A stretch of DNA of 40,372 nt, taken from the NCBI GenBank assembly GCA_015488995.1, contig WFMQ01000149.1:1-40372 (forward strand), in the 5' to 3' direction. Within the stretch, counting starts at the first letter, position 1; each line of letters opens with the position of its first letter. The position numbers and the translations under genes were made by a program. Positions 7,846 to 16,688 of this stretch are shown piece by piece. Under the pieces are notes generated by a model. It saw only the letters and a list, made by a program, of their open reading frames with translations. It was not told where the DNA came from and did no database searches. This stretch comes from Nitratifractor sp. GTDB taxonomy: Bacteria; Campylobacterota; Campylobacteria; Campylobacterales; Sulfurovaceae.

Positions 7846-8693
7846 TACAGGACCTCACCCAACACAATCAACCCAAAAAAGACAAACCCAAGATAACCAT
7901 TGACGGTAAAAAATGCCCGATCGATCTGGGTGAAGTCTTTGTGGACAAGGTAATGCTCATACCCCAACATGGCTGCCGAAGTGATGACCGCCAGCCATCC
8001 AAACAGACCCCCGTGTGCCAGCACCACAAATGCACCCCACAGTATCACCGTCATGAGATGAAACAGCTGAGCAATCTTCATCGTTTTTTGTGCCCCAAAC
8101 CGTGAAGGGATCGAGTGCAGACCGTGCGCCTTGTCAAACGCCATGTCTTGTAAACTGTACAGCAAGTCAAACCCGGCTACCCAAAACATCACCCCCAGTG
8201 CCAGTGCAATCGACCAAAGCGGAATCGCGCTCTCGACAGCCACAACTCCGGCAATGGGTGCCAACCCAAGGGAGAGACCGAGGATCAAGTGTGCCGCAGC
8301 ACTGAAACGCTTAAAAAAGGTGTAGGCTCCAAGGACAAGGAGGATTGGAATCGAGAGAGAGAACGCCAACGGATTGATCCACCACGCTGCGAAGATAAAT
8401 ACCACAGCGTTGAGGGCAATAAACCCGATCATTTGACCCGTGGACACGCGACCATCCACCGAGGGACGGCCCGCAGTGCGGGGGTTGAGCGCGTCAATGT
8501 CTCGGTCAAGATAGCGATTGACCCCCATGGCAAAATTACGCGCACTCACCGCTGCCACTAATCCCAGAAACAGCAACCGCCACCCAAACCACCCATGGGC
8601 CGCCACCACCATCGCCACAAAGATAAACGGGAGGGAAAACACTGAGTGTTGAAACATCACCAATTCGGAAAAATCTTTCAGTTTACGTCTCAT
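7845..8693 (-). CDS. mqnP: UbiA-family prenyltransferase, probable MqnP of menaquinone synthesis
   Basis: This is a polytopic membrane prenyltransferase of 282 residues with about eight hydrophobic segments. The two magnesium-diphosphate motifs are visible: N59-x3-D63-x3-D67 in NRYLDRDIDALNPRTAGRP and D183-x3-D187 in SLQDMAFDKAHGLHS. Family members attach a polyprenyl chain to an aromatic ring. Campylobacterota make menaquinone by the futalosine route, where the UbiA-like enzyme is MqnP; that assignment is from lineage rather than sequence, and 4-hydroxybenzoate octaprenyltransferase is the alternative family name. The product would feed the quinone pool used by the complex I encoded downstream. 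The gene lies 25 bases after pssA. Confidence 0.85.
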   Translation of the reverse strand: MRRKLKDFSELVMFQHSVFSLPFIFVAMVVAAHGWFGWRLLFLGLVAAVSARNFAMGVNRYLDRDIDALNPRTAGRPSVDGRVSTGQMIGFIALNAVVFIFAAWWINPLAFSLSIPILLVLGAYTFFKRFSAAAHLILGLSLGLAPIAGVVAVESAIPLWSIALALGVMFWVAGFDLLYSLQDMAFDKAHGLHSIPSRFGAQKTMKIAQLFHLMTVILWGAFVVLAHGGLFGWLAVITSAAMLGYEHYLVHKDFTQIDRAFFTVNGYLGFVFFGLIVLGEVL

Positions 8694-8718
8694 GCTATAT
8701 TGTCACTTTGCACTGAAA

Positions 8719-9279
8719 TCACGGATGGGGTATTTTGATCTGAGAATTCAGCGACCACGCGATCAAGGCGACCAGTACCGCTACGACGTATCCGCTCCCA
8801 ATCATTCCGTATGCTACCGGCAAATAAATCAGCCACAGCAGAATCGCCCCCAGGGGGGTAGGTACTCCTTCAAAATACGAGGCGACCTCTCCAGCATCCA
8901 CTTTGAGATTAAACTCCACGAGGCGACGCAGTCCGGCGATGATATAGAGGATAAACACCCCCCCAAGCGTCACCTTTTCGATGCCATGAATCCCGGCATA
9001 AAATTCCACGGCATAGAAGAGGAGAAATGCTGGCATGATGACAAAGGAGAGAAAATCGGCGAAGCTATCAAGTTGCACGCCGAATTCGGTCGAGAGTTTG
9101 TAGTGCCGGGCGACCTTGCCATCGGCTATATCCAAGCCCCCTGCGATCCATGCCAGGATGATCGCGGGTACAAAATGGTGCTGCTGAATAAGATACATAG
9201 CCACGACTCCACACGCGATGTTGCCAAAGGTGATGAGGTTGGCGGCATTGAAGCGGTTGTGCTGATCCAAAAAATCCAT
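8719..9279 (-). CDS. pssA: CDP-diacylglycerol-serine O-phosphatidyltransferase
   Basis: PssA joins serine to CDP-diacylglycerol to make phosphatidylserine, the precursor of phosphatidylethanolamine, in the inner membrane. The full CDP-alcohol phosphotransferase signature is present: D50-x2-D53-G-x2-A57-R58-x8-G67-x3-D71-x3-D75. The 186-residue product has about six hydrophobic segments and is on the short side of the membrane-type (class II) PssA proteins. It starts at ATG 9279 behind AAGGA. It heads an operon with the mqnP-like gene and the glycosylase and diverges from miaA across 72 bp. Other CDP-alcohol transferases share the motif, but N-terminal NAANLITFGN fits PssA. Confidence 0.88.
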   Translation of the reverse strand: MDFLDQHNRFNAANLITFGNIACGVVAMYLIQQHHFVPAIILAWIAGGLDIADGKVARHYKLSTEFGVQLDSFADFLSFVIMPAFLLFYAVEFYAGIHGIEKVTLGGVFILYIIAGLRRLVEFNLKVDAGEVASYFEGVPTPLGAILLWLIYLPVAYGMIGSGYVVAVLVALIAWSLNSQIKIPHP

Positions 9280-9321
9280 GGGGTTCCTTATTGTCTCACA
9301 ATGTTATTATGTTACGTTTGA

Positions 9322-9327
9322 ATTTTA
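9322..9327 (-). promoter_or_regulatory. Predicted -10 box for pssA
   Basis: TAAAAT on the minus strand, about 43 bases before the pssA ATG. A CATAAT about 15 bases nearer the gene is an alternative. Confidence 0.35.
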
Positions 9328-9339
9328 CCCAATTTGAGC

Positions 9340-9345
9340 TATCAT
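9340..9345 (+). promoter_or_regulatory. Predicted -10 box for miaA (possible leaderless promoter)
   Basis: TATCAT followed by six bases (AGCACC) and the miaA ATG at 9352. The spacing is the same as at ribA, and no Shine-Dalgarno sequence is present. Confidence 0.35.
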
Positions 9346-9351
9346 AGCACC

Positions 9352-10257
9352 ATGAATCATCCAGCACACTTTGCCATCATCGGCCCGACGGCATCGGGCA
9401 AGACCTCTCTTGCCTTGCAATGGGCGCGGGCTCACCATGGGATCATCCTCTCGATTGATTCATTGGCGATCTATCGCGACATCGACATCGCCTCAGCCAA
9501 ACCCACCCTGCATGAGCGGGGCGATGTCCCCCATTATGGGATCGACCTCCTCGCCCCCGATCACCCTTTTGATGTGACCGATTGCATCGAGCTGTACCGT
9601 CAGGCACACGCCCACGCCATGGATGAGCATCGACCTCTGATCCTCGTAGGGGGGACTGGATTTTATCTCAAGATGCTGCTCGAAGGGATCAGCCCCCTCC
9701 CCCCCATCTCCGATGAGGTACGGGAGGATGTGCATCATCGCCTTCAGGATGTGGCGCGTGCTTTTGATGCCCTCCAGTCCCTCGATCCTCACTATGCTGC
9801 CACCTTGCAACCAGCCGACCGCTATCGGATCGAGAAAGCCCTGCTGATCTACCAAAGTACCGGCCAGAGACCGAGTGATTATTTTCAGGCACATCCACCG
9901 CACGCGATCATTGCCGATCCACTGCCCCTCTATGAAATCCTCACCGATCGTGCCGAGCTGCGTGAGCGCATTGTCCAGCGTACAGATGCGATGCTCTCTG
10001 CGGGGCTTATCGACGAAGTGGCCTATCTGGAGCGCACCTACACCCGCGCACCCAACAGCATGAAAGCCATCGGGATCAAAGAGGTACTCTCTTATCTCGA
10101 TGGCGTATACACCCATGAAGAGATGCGTCAAAAAATCATCACCAATACAGCACGACTGGCCAAACGCCAAGTGACATTTAATAAAAGTCAGTTTGGGAAA
10201 ACGGTTCGCGGTCCGCGAGAGGATCTTGAGAGAATGTTATCAGAAGGGGGGGCATGA
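9352..10257 (+). CDS. miaA: tRNA dimethylallyltransferase
   Basis: MiaA transfers a dimethylallyl group from DMAPP to N6 of A37 in tRNAs that read codons starting with U. The 301-residue product (ATG 9352) has the P-loop GPTASGKT at 11-18, IDSLAIYRDIDIASAKP from residue 35, and GGTGFYLKMLLEGISPLPP further on, all as in E. coli MiaA; KAIGIKEV in the C-terminal part is also typical. An in-frame TTG at 9334 is less likely as a start. The gene stands alone on the plus strand between pssA and the end of the nuo operon, and its stop lies 12 bases from that of nuoN, so the two converge. Confidence 0.95.
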   Translation: MNHPAHFAIIGPTASGKTSLALQWARAHHGIILSIDSLAIYRDIDIASAKPTLHERGDVPHYGIDLLAPDHPFDVTDCIELYRQAHAHAMDEHRPLILVGGTGFYLKMLLEGISPLPPISDEVREDVHHRLQDVARAFDALQSLDPHYAATLQPADRYRIEKALLIYQSTGQRPSDYFQAHPPHAIIADPLPLYEILTDRAELRERIVQRTDAMLSAGLIDEVAYLERTYTRAPNSMKAIGIKEVLSYLDGVYTHEEMRQKIITNTARLAKRQVTFNKSQFGKTVRGPREDLERMLSEGGA

Positions 10258-10269
10258 AGCCCCAAAGGA

Positions 10270-11760
10270 TCAGTACCCGCTGGCACCGATAAGATATGTG
10301 ATGTAGTGCATCAACGGCTGCACATAGAAGATCGATGCCACCGTCGCAAAGACAGCGATACCGATCACAATTTCAAGCGCAAGAGAGCGGTTGTTGTAGA
10401 CCGTCCGTGCTTGGTCGGCGGCCGGCATGAGAAACATATAGACGATGAGCTTCAAGTAGTAGTAAGCAGCAATGGCACTGTTGAGCCCCATGATGACCGC
10501 CAACCAAATGTATCCAGCATCCACCGTCGCACTGATGACGTAGAGTTTGCCCCAAAAGAGGCTAAAAGGCGGTACGCCGGTCAGTGAGAGCATGAAAATC
10601 GCCATGATTACCGCTGCGACCGGCTCGATGTGAATCATCCCAGCAAACTTGACATAGGGGTGGTGGTAGCGGACATGGTGTGTCTTGTCTTTGTGGCGGC
10701 TGACCCAGAGCAAGGCAAAGGCACCCAGGTTGGTGAAGAGGAACAGGGTGTAGTAGAGGAAGATACTGCTGTTAGCCTTGGTGGTATCGAGGGCAATGGC
10801 CGCCATCACAAATCCGGCATGGGAGATGGAGCTGTACGCCAACATCCGTTTGACATCGTTCTGCACCAATGCCATCATATTGGAGAGGGTCATGGTAATG
10901 ACGGCCATGGCGATGACAACGTTGCGTACGGTCTCGACCCCCAAGTCGATGTACATCCCCAGGACGCGTATCGCGACGACCATCATCGCAATCTTGGGGA
11001 CAATCGACATGTACCCAGCCATGGGAGACGCAGCCCCCTCATAGACATCCGGTGTCCATGTGTGAAAGGGGAAGAGGGAGACTTTGAACCCAATCGCTAC
11101 CATCAACATCATGGCGCCCCCGATGATGGGCACCATCATGCCAGGTTCACCGATCCGCTCTTGGAGGACTTTGGCGATGTCGTACAGTTCGACCGATCCA
11201 GTCACCGCATAGATGATGGCTGCACCCATGACGAAGAAACCAGCCGCCAGTGCCCCCATGGTGAAGTACTTAATAGCCGCTTCATGGGAGCCAACCGTGT
11301 TGTGGAGTGCGATCATGGTGTACAGAGCCAAGGATGCCGTCTCCAGTCCCACGAAGATCATGATGAGGTTGTCCGATGCGACCATAAACTGAAACCCCGC
11401 AATCATGAACAAGAAGAGAGCAAAATACTCCGGATACGAATACTCATGAAACCGCTTGGAAGTGAGTGCCAGGGGGATAAATAGCATCGAAGCGATGACG
11501 ATCAATAGCTCGCCGAGAATGGTCACCCCATCGATCATAACCACATCAAAGAAGCCCCGTTCGTTCAGGGTCAACCCAAGCGTCGCCCCCATATCGATGA
11601 AGAGCACGAGAATGGTCAGGATCACATACAGGGTCTTGTCAAGGTCTTTTTTGACCAGATCGATGATGAGGATACCCAGAGCACCGGCGATGGCAATGAG
11701 CATCGGCGAAAGGGTGATGAAATTCAACGAGGCCATATTGACTGAGATGGGCGCTAACAT
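10270..11760 (-). CDS. nuoN: NADH-quinone oxidoreductase subunit N
   Basis: NuoN is one of the three antiporter-like membrane subunits of complex I and takes part in proton translocation. The 496-residue product has about 14 hydrophobic segments. The conserved segment FPFHTWTPDVYEGAASP, with the buried lysine in GFKVSLFPFH just before it, identifies the Mrp-antiporter family, and its last place in the operon fits NuoN. The ATG overlaps the nuoM stop by one base (TAATG). The gene ends 12 bases from the convergent miaA; a GGGGC/GCCCC hairpin at that junction lacks a T-run. Confidence 0.96.
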   Translation of the reverse strand: MLAPISVNMASLNFITLSPMLIAIAGALGILIIDLVKKDLDKTLYVILTILVLFIDMGATLGLTLNERGFFDVVMIDGVTILGELLIVIASMLFIPLALTSKRFHEYSYPEYFALFLFMIAGFQFMVASDNLIMIFVGLETASLALYTMIALHNTVGSHEAAIKYFTMGALAAGFFVMGAAIIYAVTGSVELYDIAKVLQERIGEPGMMVPIIGGAMMLMVAIGFKVSLFPFHTWTPDVYEGAASPMAGYMSIVPKIAMMVVAIRVLGMYIDLGVETVRNVVIAMAVITMTLSNMMALVQNDVKRMLAYSSISHAGFVMAAIALDTTKANSSIFLYYTLFLFTNLGAFALLWVSRHKDKTHHVRYHHPYVKFAGMIHIEPVAAVIMAIFMLSLTGVPPFSLFWGKLYVISATVDAGYIWLAVIMGLNSAIAAYYYLKLIVYMFLMPAADQARTVYNNRSLALEIVIGIAVFATVASIFYVQPLMHYITYLIGASGY

Positions 11761-13286
11761 TACTGTGCCTCCTTTGTTCTTTTGCTGACGACAATGGTGT
11801 TTTTAGCCTCAGGAGTCTGGGCTTTTTCGTGCATGAAGCTCACCAAAGCCTTGACGCTGTTGTCGATCGGTTGCAGGACGGGTTTGGGATAGACACCGAG
11901 CCAGATGACGATGGCCACCAGCGGAATGAGCGCGGTCAACTCTTTGGCATCAAGATCTTTGAGCACTTTATTGGCTTCGTGAGTCACGGGGCCGAAAAAG
12001 GAGCGTTTGTAGAGGCTCAGCATGTACACCGCACCGAAGATGATCGACGTACCCCCAATCGCAGTCATGACGGGTGAAATCTTGAAGAATCCGGCCAGTG
12101 AGAGGTACTCACCGACAAAGCCCATGGTCAACGGCAAGCCGACCGAGGCCATCAGCATCACCCCAAAGATCAATGCGTAATTGGGCATGACCGATGCCAA
12201 ACCACCAAATTCGCTCATCAGTTTGGTGTGCCGTCGATCATAAATCACGCCAACGAGGAGGAAGAGCGCCCCGGAGACGATACCGTGAGAGAGCATGAAA
12301 AAGACCGATCCGCTGATCCCTTCAGCATTCATCGCAAAGATACCGAGGATAATCACCCCCATGTGTGAGACCGATGAGTAGGCAATGACTTGCTTCATAT
12401 CCTTCTGTGCATACGCCACCATCGCCGTGTAGACGATCATGATCAGAGCCAGGATCGCCACGGGGGTGATGTACATCACCGAAGCATCCGGGAACATCGG
12501 GAGGGAGAAACGGACGAAACCGTAGGTTCCCATCTTGAGCAAGACCGCTGCCAGGATGACCGAACCGACGGTCGGTGCCTGACCATGAGCATACGGCAAC
12601 CACGTGTGGAACGGAAACATCGGTACTTTGATCGCAAAGCCGAGGAAAAAGGCCCAGAAAAGCCACTTCTGCACCGAGATCGGCAACACCAAACTGTACC
12701 AATCCGTCAAGGCGAAACTCCAGCTGCCGGTCACCGACTGGTAGACATACGCCACGTACAGCATCCCCACCAGCATGATCAGCGATCCCGCAAAGGTATA
12801 GAGGAAAAACTTGACGGCCGCATAGAGACGCTTCTCGCCGCCCCATGCACCGATGATGTAGAGCATCGGTACCAAAGAGAATTCCCAAAAGAGGTAGAAG
12901 ATCACCGCATCCAATGAGACAAAGACCCCCACCATGGCTACTTCGAGGAAGAGCAACGTAAGGATCATGTTTTTGAGATCTTTTTTGACACTGAGGGCGA
13001 TGATCCCAATCAAGGTCATCAAGGTCGCCATGATGACGATGAAGAGACTGATCCCATCCACCCCTACATAGTAGCTGATCCCAAAGTCGGGTATGACGGC
13101 AATGCGCTTGACAAACTGCATCCCAGCATTGGCGGGATCGTACACAAACCACATCCAGAGGGAGAGGATAAATTCAACCGCCGCAACACTGATGCCGTAC
13201 GTACGGATGCTTTTTTCCGACACAACCAGTCCTAAGATCCCGGCGATCAACGGAAAGAAGATCAATACACTTAAAATATCGTTCAT
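11760..13286 (-). CDS. nuoM: NADH-quinone oxidoreductase subunit M
   Basis: NuoM is an antiporter-like proton channel subunit of complex I. From ATG 13286, preceded by AAGGAG, it has 508 residues; the frame continues upstream to 13349 but without a ribosome site. Diagnostic stretches are YYVGVDGISLFIVIMATLMT, FWEFSLVPMLYIIGAWGG (with the conserved glutamate) and FPFHTWLPYAHGQAPT. About 14 membrane segments are visible. It lies 10 bases after nuoL. The C-terminus is charged and extends past the last membrane segment, ending KRTKEAQ. Confidence 0.96.
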   Translation of the reverse strand: MNDILSVLIFFPLIAGILGLVVSEKSIRTYGISVAAVEFILSLWMWFVYDPANAGMQFVKRIAVIPDFGISYYVGVDGISLFIVIMATLMTLIGIIALSVKKDLKNMILTLLFLEVAMVGVFVSLDAVIFYLFWEFSLVPMLYIIGAWGGEKRLYAAVKFFLYTFAGSLIMLVGMLYVAYVYQSVTGSWSFALTDWYSLVLPISVQKWLFWAFFLGFAIKVPMFPFHTWLPYAHGQAPTVGSVILAAVLLKMGTYGFVRFSLPMFPDASVMYITPVAILALIMIVYTAMVAYAQKDMKQVIAYSSVSHMGVIILGIFAMNAEGISGSVFFMLSHGIVSGALFLLVGVIYDRRHTKLMSEFGGLASVMPNYALIFGVMLMASVGLPLTMGFVGEYLSLAGFFKISPVMTAIGGTSIIFGAVYMLSLYKRSFFGPVTHEANKVLKDLDAKELTALIPLVAIVIWLGVYPKPVLQPIDNSVKALVSFMHEKAQTPEAKNTIVVSKRTKEAQ

Positions 13287-13296
13287 TATTGGCTCC

Positions 13297-15189
13297 TTAG
13301 TTTTGCATCGCTGCGAAGAGAACCAGTGCGACCAGAACCAGCGCACCACCGCTCATGAGTTTGAGATAATCGGACAGATTTCCTGTCTGAATTTTTCGAC
13401 TTGAGTCACCACCATCCTTGATCGCTGTAGCGATACCATCGACGGTTGCATCGACAACCTGCTGATCAATCTCTTCCCAAAATGCGTGCGAAAGGGCCGC
13501 ATAGGGCTTGCTGAAGACATTTTCATACAGAATGGGGATGTAGTATTGGTTTGACAAGATACGGTACGGGAGGCTCTGCTCCACTTTTGCGCTGCGTTTG
13601 AGCCCCTTGGAGTATCGGAACCAAGCGAACACAATACCGCTCAACGCAATGGCCGTCGTCACAACCGTCAGGATCACAACGAAATGCTCCGTATGCTCAC
13701 TCATCTCATACGTCGGGAGGAAGTGGGTAATAAAGGCCACAAACTCATCTTTGTACCAACCGAAAATAACCGCCAACAAAGCCAACGGGGACATCGCCCA
13801 CAAGACATACTTGGGGACTTCGTGGGGGTGGAAGCCCAGCGGCTTGTAGCGCTCATCACCGGTAAAGGTGAGGAAGACTTGACGGAAGCTGTAAAAAGCG
13901 GTCAATCCAGCAGTGAACCAGAGGATGAGCCAGATCCCGTATGTGTGTTCATTGAATGCCACCTCCAGAATCGTGTCTTTGGAGAAGAACCCTGCCAGCG
14001 GCCAGATACCGGCCAAAGCGAGGGAAGCCAGTCCCATGTAGAGATAGGTCCAGCGCATGGCTTTTTTCAATCCACCCATCTTGAAGATGTCCAGCTCATC
14101 ATCCATGGCGTGCATGACGTTCCCCGCACCGAGGAAGAGGAGGGCTTTGAAAAACGCGTGAGCCGCAAGGTGAAACAATGCCACCCAATAGGCACCCAAG
14201 CCCGCAGCGGCAAACATGTAGCCCAGCTGTGAGAGGGTCGAATACGCAATGATCCGTTTGAGGTCACGGTTGACCAACGCCATCGATGCGGCGAAGATCG
14301 CCACGAAGGTTCCCAGTACAGCGATGAAGTAACTCACCTCAGGGATGGCCGAGTAGAGCGGGTTGGCACGGATGACGAGGTAGACCCCCGCCGTAACCAT
14401 CGTCGCAGCATGGATCAAAGCCGAGACCGGAGTGGGACCCTCCATCGCATCGGCCAGCCATGTGTGCAGTGGAAATTGTGCCGACTTGCCCATGGCTCCG
14501 ATGAAGAGGAAGATGCCGATGGTCACCAGCATTCCATGATCCATGCTCGGTACGGCGGCAAAAACATCTGCATACTGTAGTGAACCGATGTTCCAGTAAA
14601 TCAAGAAGATTCCCACCAACATCCCCAGATCGGCAACCCGATTCATGATAAACGCTTCATTGGCCGCCCACGAAGGGGAGATCGAGGGGTTGACATCCCG
14701 GGTCACGTCGGCCTTGTGGTACCAGAAGCCAATCAGGAGCCATGAACAGACCCCCACCCCTTCCCAGCCGATAAACAGACCGAGAAAGTTGTCGCTCATC
14801 ACCAAAACCATCATCGAAAAGACAAAGGCGGAGAGATAAGAGAAGAAGCGGTTGAAGCCCTTGTCGTGATCCATGTAGCCATTGGAGTAGACATGCACCA
14901 CCGTCGAGACCAGCGTCACGACGGTCATCATGACGGCGGTGACTTGATCGATATTAAACCCAAAGGGGATCGACATATCTCCTGCCTGGATCCAATCCAT
15001 CATGGTCACATGGACGGCCCCCACCTGAGACACATGGTTGAGCAAGATCACCGACGCGACAAAGGACACAAACAGCAGAGTCGAGGTGACGACACCCGTG
15101 ATCAAGGCTTTGGGACGCTGTGAAAACAGCGCGGCAAACAACGATCCCACCAACGGTGCAAACAAGGCTATGTATACGTATTTTTCCAT
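13297..15189 (-). CDS. nuoL: NADH-quinone oxidoreductase subunit L
   Basis: NuoL is the distal antiporter-like subunit of complex I, with the long lateral helix and piston-type C-terminus. The 630-residue product shows FNIDQVTAVMMTVVTLVST, LFIGWEGVGVCSWLLIGFW and FPLHTWLADAMEGPTPVSAL with HAATMVTAGVYL, all strongly conserved. About 15 or 16 hydrophobic segments are visible. The last segment (VALVLFAAMQN) follows a polar stretch, as expected for the lateral helix region. It begins two bases after the nuoK stop. Confidence 0.97.
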   Translation of the reverse strand: MEKYVYIALFAPLVGSLFAALFSQRPKALITGVVTSTLLFVSFVASVILLNHVSQVGAVHVTMMDWIQAGDMSIPFGFNIDQVTAVMMTVVTLVSTVVHVYSNGYMDHDKGFNRFFSYLSAFVFSMMVLVMSDNFLGLFIGWEGVGVCSWLLIGFWYHKADVTRDVNPSISPSWAANEAFIMNRVADLGMLVGIFLIYWNIGSLQYADVFAAVPSMDHGMLVTIGIFLFIGAMGKSAQFPLHTWLADAMEGPTPVSALIHAATMVTAGVYLVIRANPLYSAIPEVSYFIAVLGTFVAIFAASMALVNRDLKRIIAYSTLSQLGYMFAAAGLGAYWVALFHLAAHAFFKALLFLGAGNVMHAMDDELDIFKMGGLKKAMRWTYLYMGLASLALAGIWPLAGFFSKDTILEVAFNEHTYGIWLILWFTAGLTAFYSFRQVFLTFTGDERYKPLGFHPHEVPKYVLWAMSPLALLAVIFGWYKDEFVAFITHFLPTYEMSEHTEHFVVILTVVTTAIALSGIVFAWFRYSKGLKRSAKVEQSLPYRILSNQYYIPILYENVFSKPYAALSHAFWEEIDQQVVDATVDGIATAIKDGGDSSRKIQTGNLSDYLKLMSGGALVLVALVLFAAMQN

Positions 15190-15191
15190 CT

Positions 15192-15494
15192 CTACCCCTT
15201 CATGATCGTAAAGTCATCTATGTTGATCGTGCCGTATTTCTTGTACAGCAAAATCAACAATCCCAGCCCGACCGCCACTTCACTCGCGGCGACCGCGATG
15301 ATAAAGAAGGCAAACATTTGTCCTGTCAAGTCGTGATAGTAGCTCGATACAGCTGCGAAGGCTATGTTGGCAGCATTGAGCATGATCTCCGTCGCAAAAA
15401 AGAGCATCAGCAAATTTTTACGGCGTACCACCCCCACCAATCCTATGGCAAAGAGGATACCGGAAAGTATCAAATAGTGGTTCATTGTGATCAT
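15192..15494 (-). CDS. nuoK: NADH-quinone oxidoreductase subunit K
   Basis: NuoK is a three-helix membrane subunit of complex I linking the quinone module to the antiporters. The 100-residue product carries the conserved glutamates in FFATEIMLNAANIAF and AVAASEVAVGLGLL, needed for proton transfer. The start is ATG 15494, overlapping the nuoJ stop (ATGA); a second ATG three codons on is possible. Confidence 0.96.
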   Translation of the reverse strand: MITMNHYLILSGILFAIGLVGVVRRKNLLMLFFATEIMLNAANIAFAAVSSYYHDLTGQMFAFFIIAVAASEVAVGLGLLILLYKKYGTINIDDFTIMKG

Positions 15495-16048
15495 GCGTGC
15501 TCCTTTGTATCCGCTATCATGTCTTCGTCCATCGCGGAGAGGCTGATCTCCATCTTCTTGCCCGCGAGGATAATCCCTGCAATCATCGCCACCAGCAACA
15601 TCACCGAAGCGACCTCAAATGGCAACAAATATTTGGTAAACAGCACCAGCCCCACTGCTTGGGGGTTGGTGGCTCCCGCTACAGGAGGGTAGAGAGCATG
15701 AACCGTCTCTCCCATGATGGGCGCGGCGAAGATCACCACGAGCGTCACAGCGATGCCCCCGCCGAGGAGAAAGACCAACCAGGGCTTGTCATGACGCTCT
15801 TCCACATCACGAGTGACATCGAAGAACATCATCGCGAAGGCGTAGACCGCCATGACGGCTCCCACGTAGACGATCAGCTGAACGACACCAAGGAAGTCAG
15901 CACCCAAGATAAAGAACAATCCTGAAATCAATACCATCCCTGCCGCCAGCGACGTCATGGCGTAGAGAACATTTTTGCTCATCACGGTCACCAGAAACAA
16001 TCCGGTGATCAAAATGGCAAACAGATAAAAAGCAAACGGTATCATCAT
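15491..16048 (-). CDS. nuoJ: NADH-quinone oxidoreductase subunit J
   Basis: NuoJ is a membrane subunit of complex I with five helices, one of which (TM3) undergoes rearrangement in the catalytic cycle. The 185-residue product contains LGADFLGVVQLIVYVGAVMAVYAF, cited here as residues around 48-71, the family hallmark. The C-terminus is soluble and acidic (MDEDMIADTKEHA). It begins seven bases after nuoI and overlaps nuoK by four bases. Confidence 0.95.
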   Translation of the reverse strand: MMIPFAFYLFAILITGLFLVTVMSKNVLYAMTSLAAGMVLISGLFFILGADFLGVVQLIVYVGAVMAVYAFAMMFFDVTRDVEERHDKPWLVFLLGGGIAVTLVVIFAAPIMGETVHALYPPVAGATNPQAVGLVLFTKYLLPFEVASVMLLVAMIAGIILAGKKMEISLSAMDEDMIADTKEHA

Positions 16049-16055
16049 CCTCTCC

Positions 16056-16679
16056 TTAATAAGCCAGCGGCGTTTTTTTGATGTTTGTGTCCGCGTTGAC
16101 GGAGACCGATCCGTACCCGGGGAACTCTCTCTGGCTCTTCAACTGATCGATCGGGGTCAGCATGTCCTCAAACAAAGAGAAGCTTGCACGTTGTTCGCTG
16201 GCCGTCTCATAGCGTCCACCGTGGACGATCGCCAGCTCCGGGCACACTTCTGCACAATACCCGCAAAAGATACAGCGTCCGAAGTTGATGGTGTATTCAC
16301 TCACCTCTTTGCGTTGATTCTCTCCATAATGGGTGTCCATACGGATCGCATCGGCGGGGCAAATCTTTTCACAAAGTCCACAGCCGATGCAGCGATAGTG
16401 CCCACTCTCAAGCAGACGTTTCATCTCGTGAATCGCCCGATAGCGTGGTCCGATGGGCAACTTCTCAAATGGATACTTGGTGGTATGCATCTTACCAAAG
16501 AGCAGTGCCTTGAGCATCTCACGCAGCGTGACCTTGAGCCCGACCAATAGCTCGAGACTCAGGCTCCGACGCACCACTTGCTTGAACTGCCCCCACCCGG
16601 TAACCGGGGTCGGGTCGAGATCGAGCATCCGATAGTTTTGGGTTCCGACGTTGCGGTTTTTAAAGTGTTCTAAACTCAT
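16056..16679 (-). CDS. nuoI: NADH-quinone oxidoreductase subunit I
   Basis: NuoI carries the two [4Fe-4S] clusters (N6a, N6b) that pass electrons from NuoG to NuoB. The motifs are CIGCGLCEKICP and CIFCGYCAEVCP, each CxxCxxCxxxCP, in the centre of the 207-residue protein. An N-terminal amphipathic region (RRSLSLELLVGLKVTLREML) matches the membrane-contacting helix of the family. The gene follows nuoH by nine bases. Confidence 0.97.
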   Translation of the reverse strand: MSLEHFKNRNVGTQNYRMLDLDPTPVTGWGQFKQVVRRSLSLELLVGLKVTLREMLKALLFGKMHTTKYPFEKLPIGPRYRAIHEMKRLLESGHYRCIGCGLCEKICPADAIRMDTHYGENQRKEVSEYTINFGRCIFCGYCAEVCPELAIVHGGRYETASEQRASFSLFEDMLTPIDQLKSQREFPGYGSVSVNADTNIKKTPLAY

Positions 16680-16688
16680 CGACTCTCC

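Noticed and set aside
10245-10265. GGGGC/GCCCC hairpin between miaA and nuoN as a bidirectional terminator
   Set aside because: Short stem and no T-run on either side; not enough to call a terminator.
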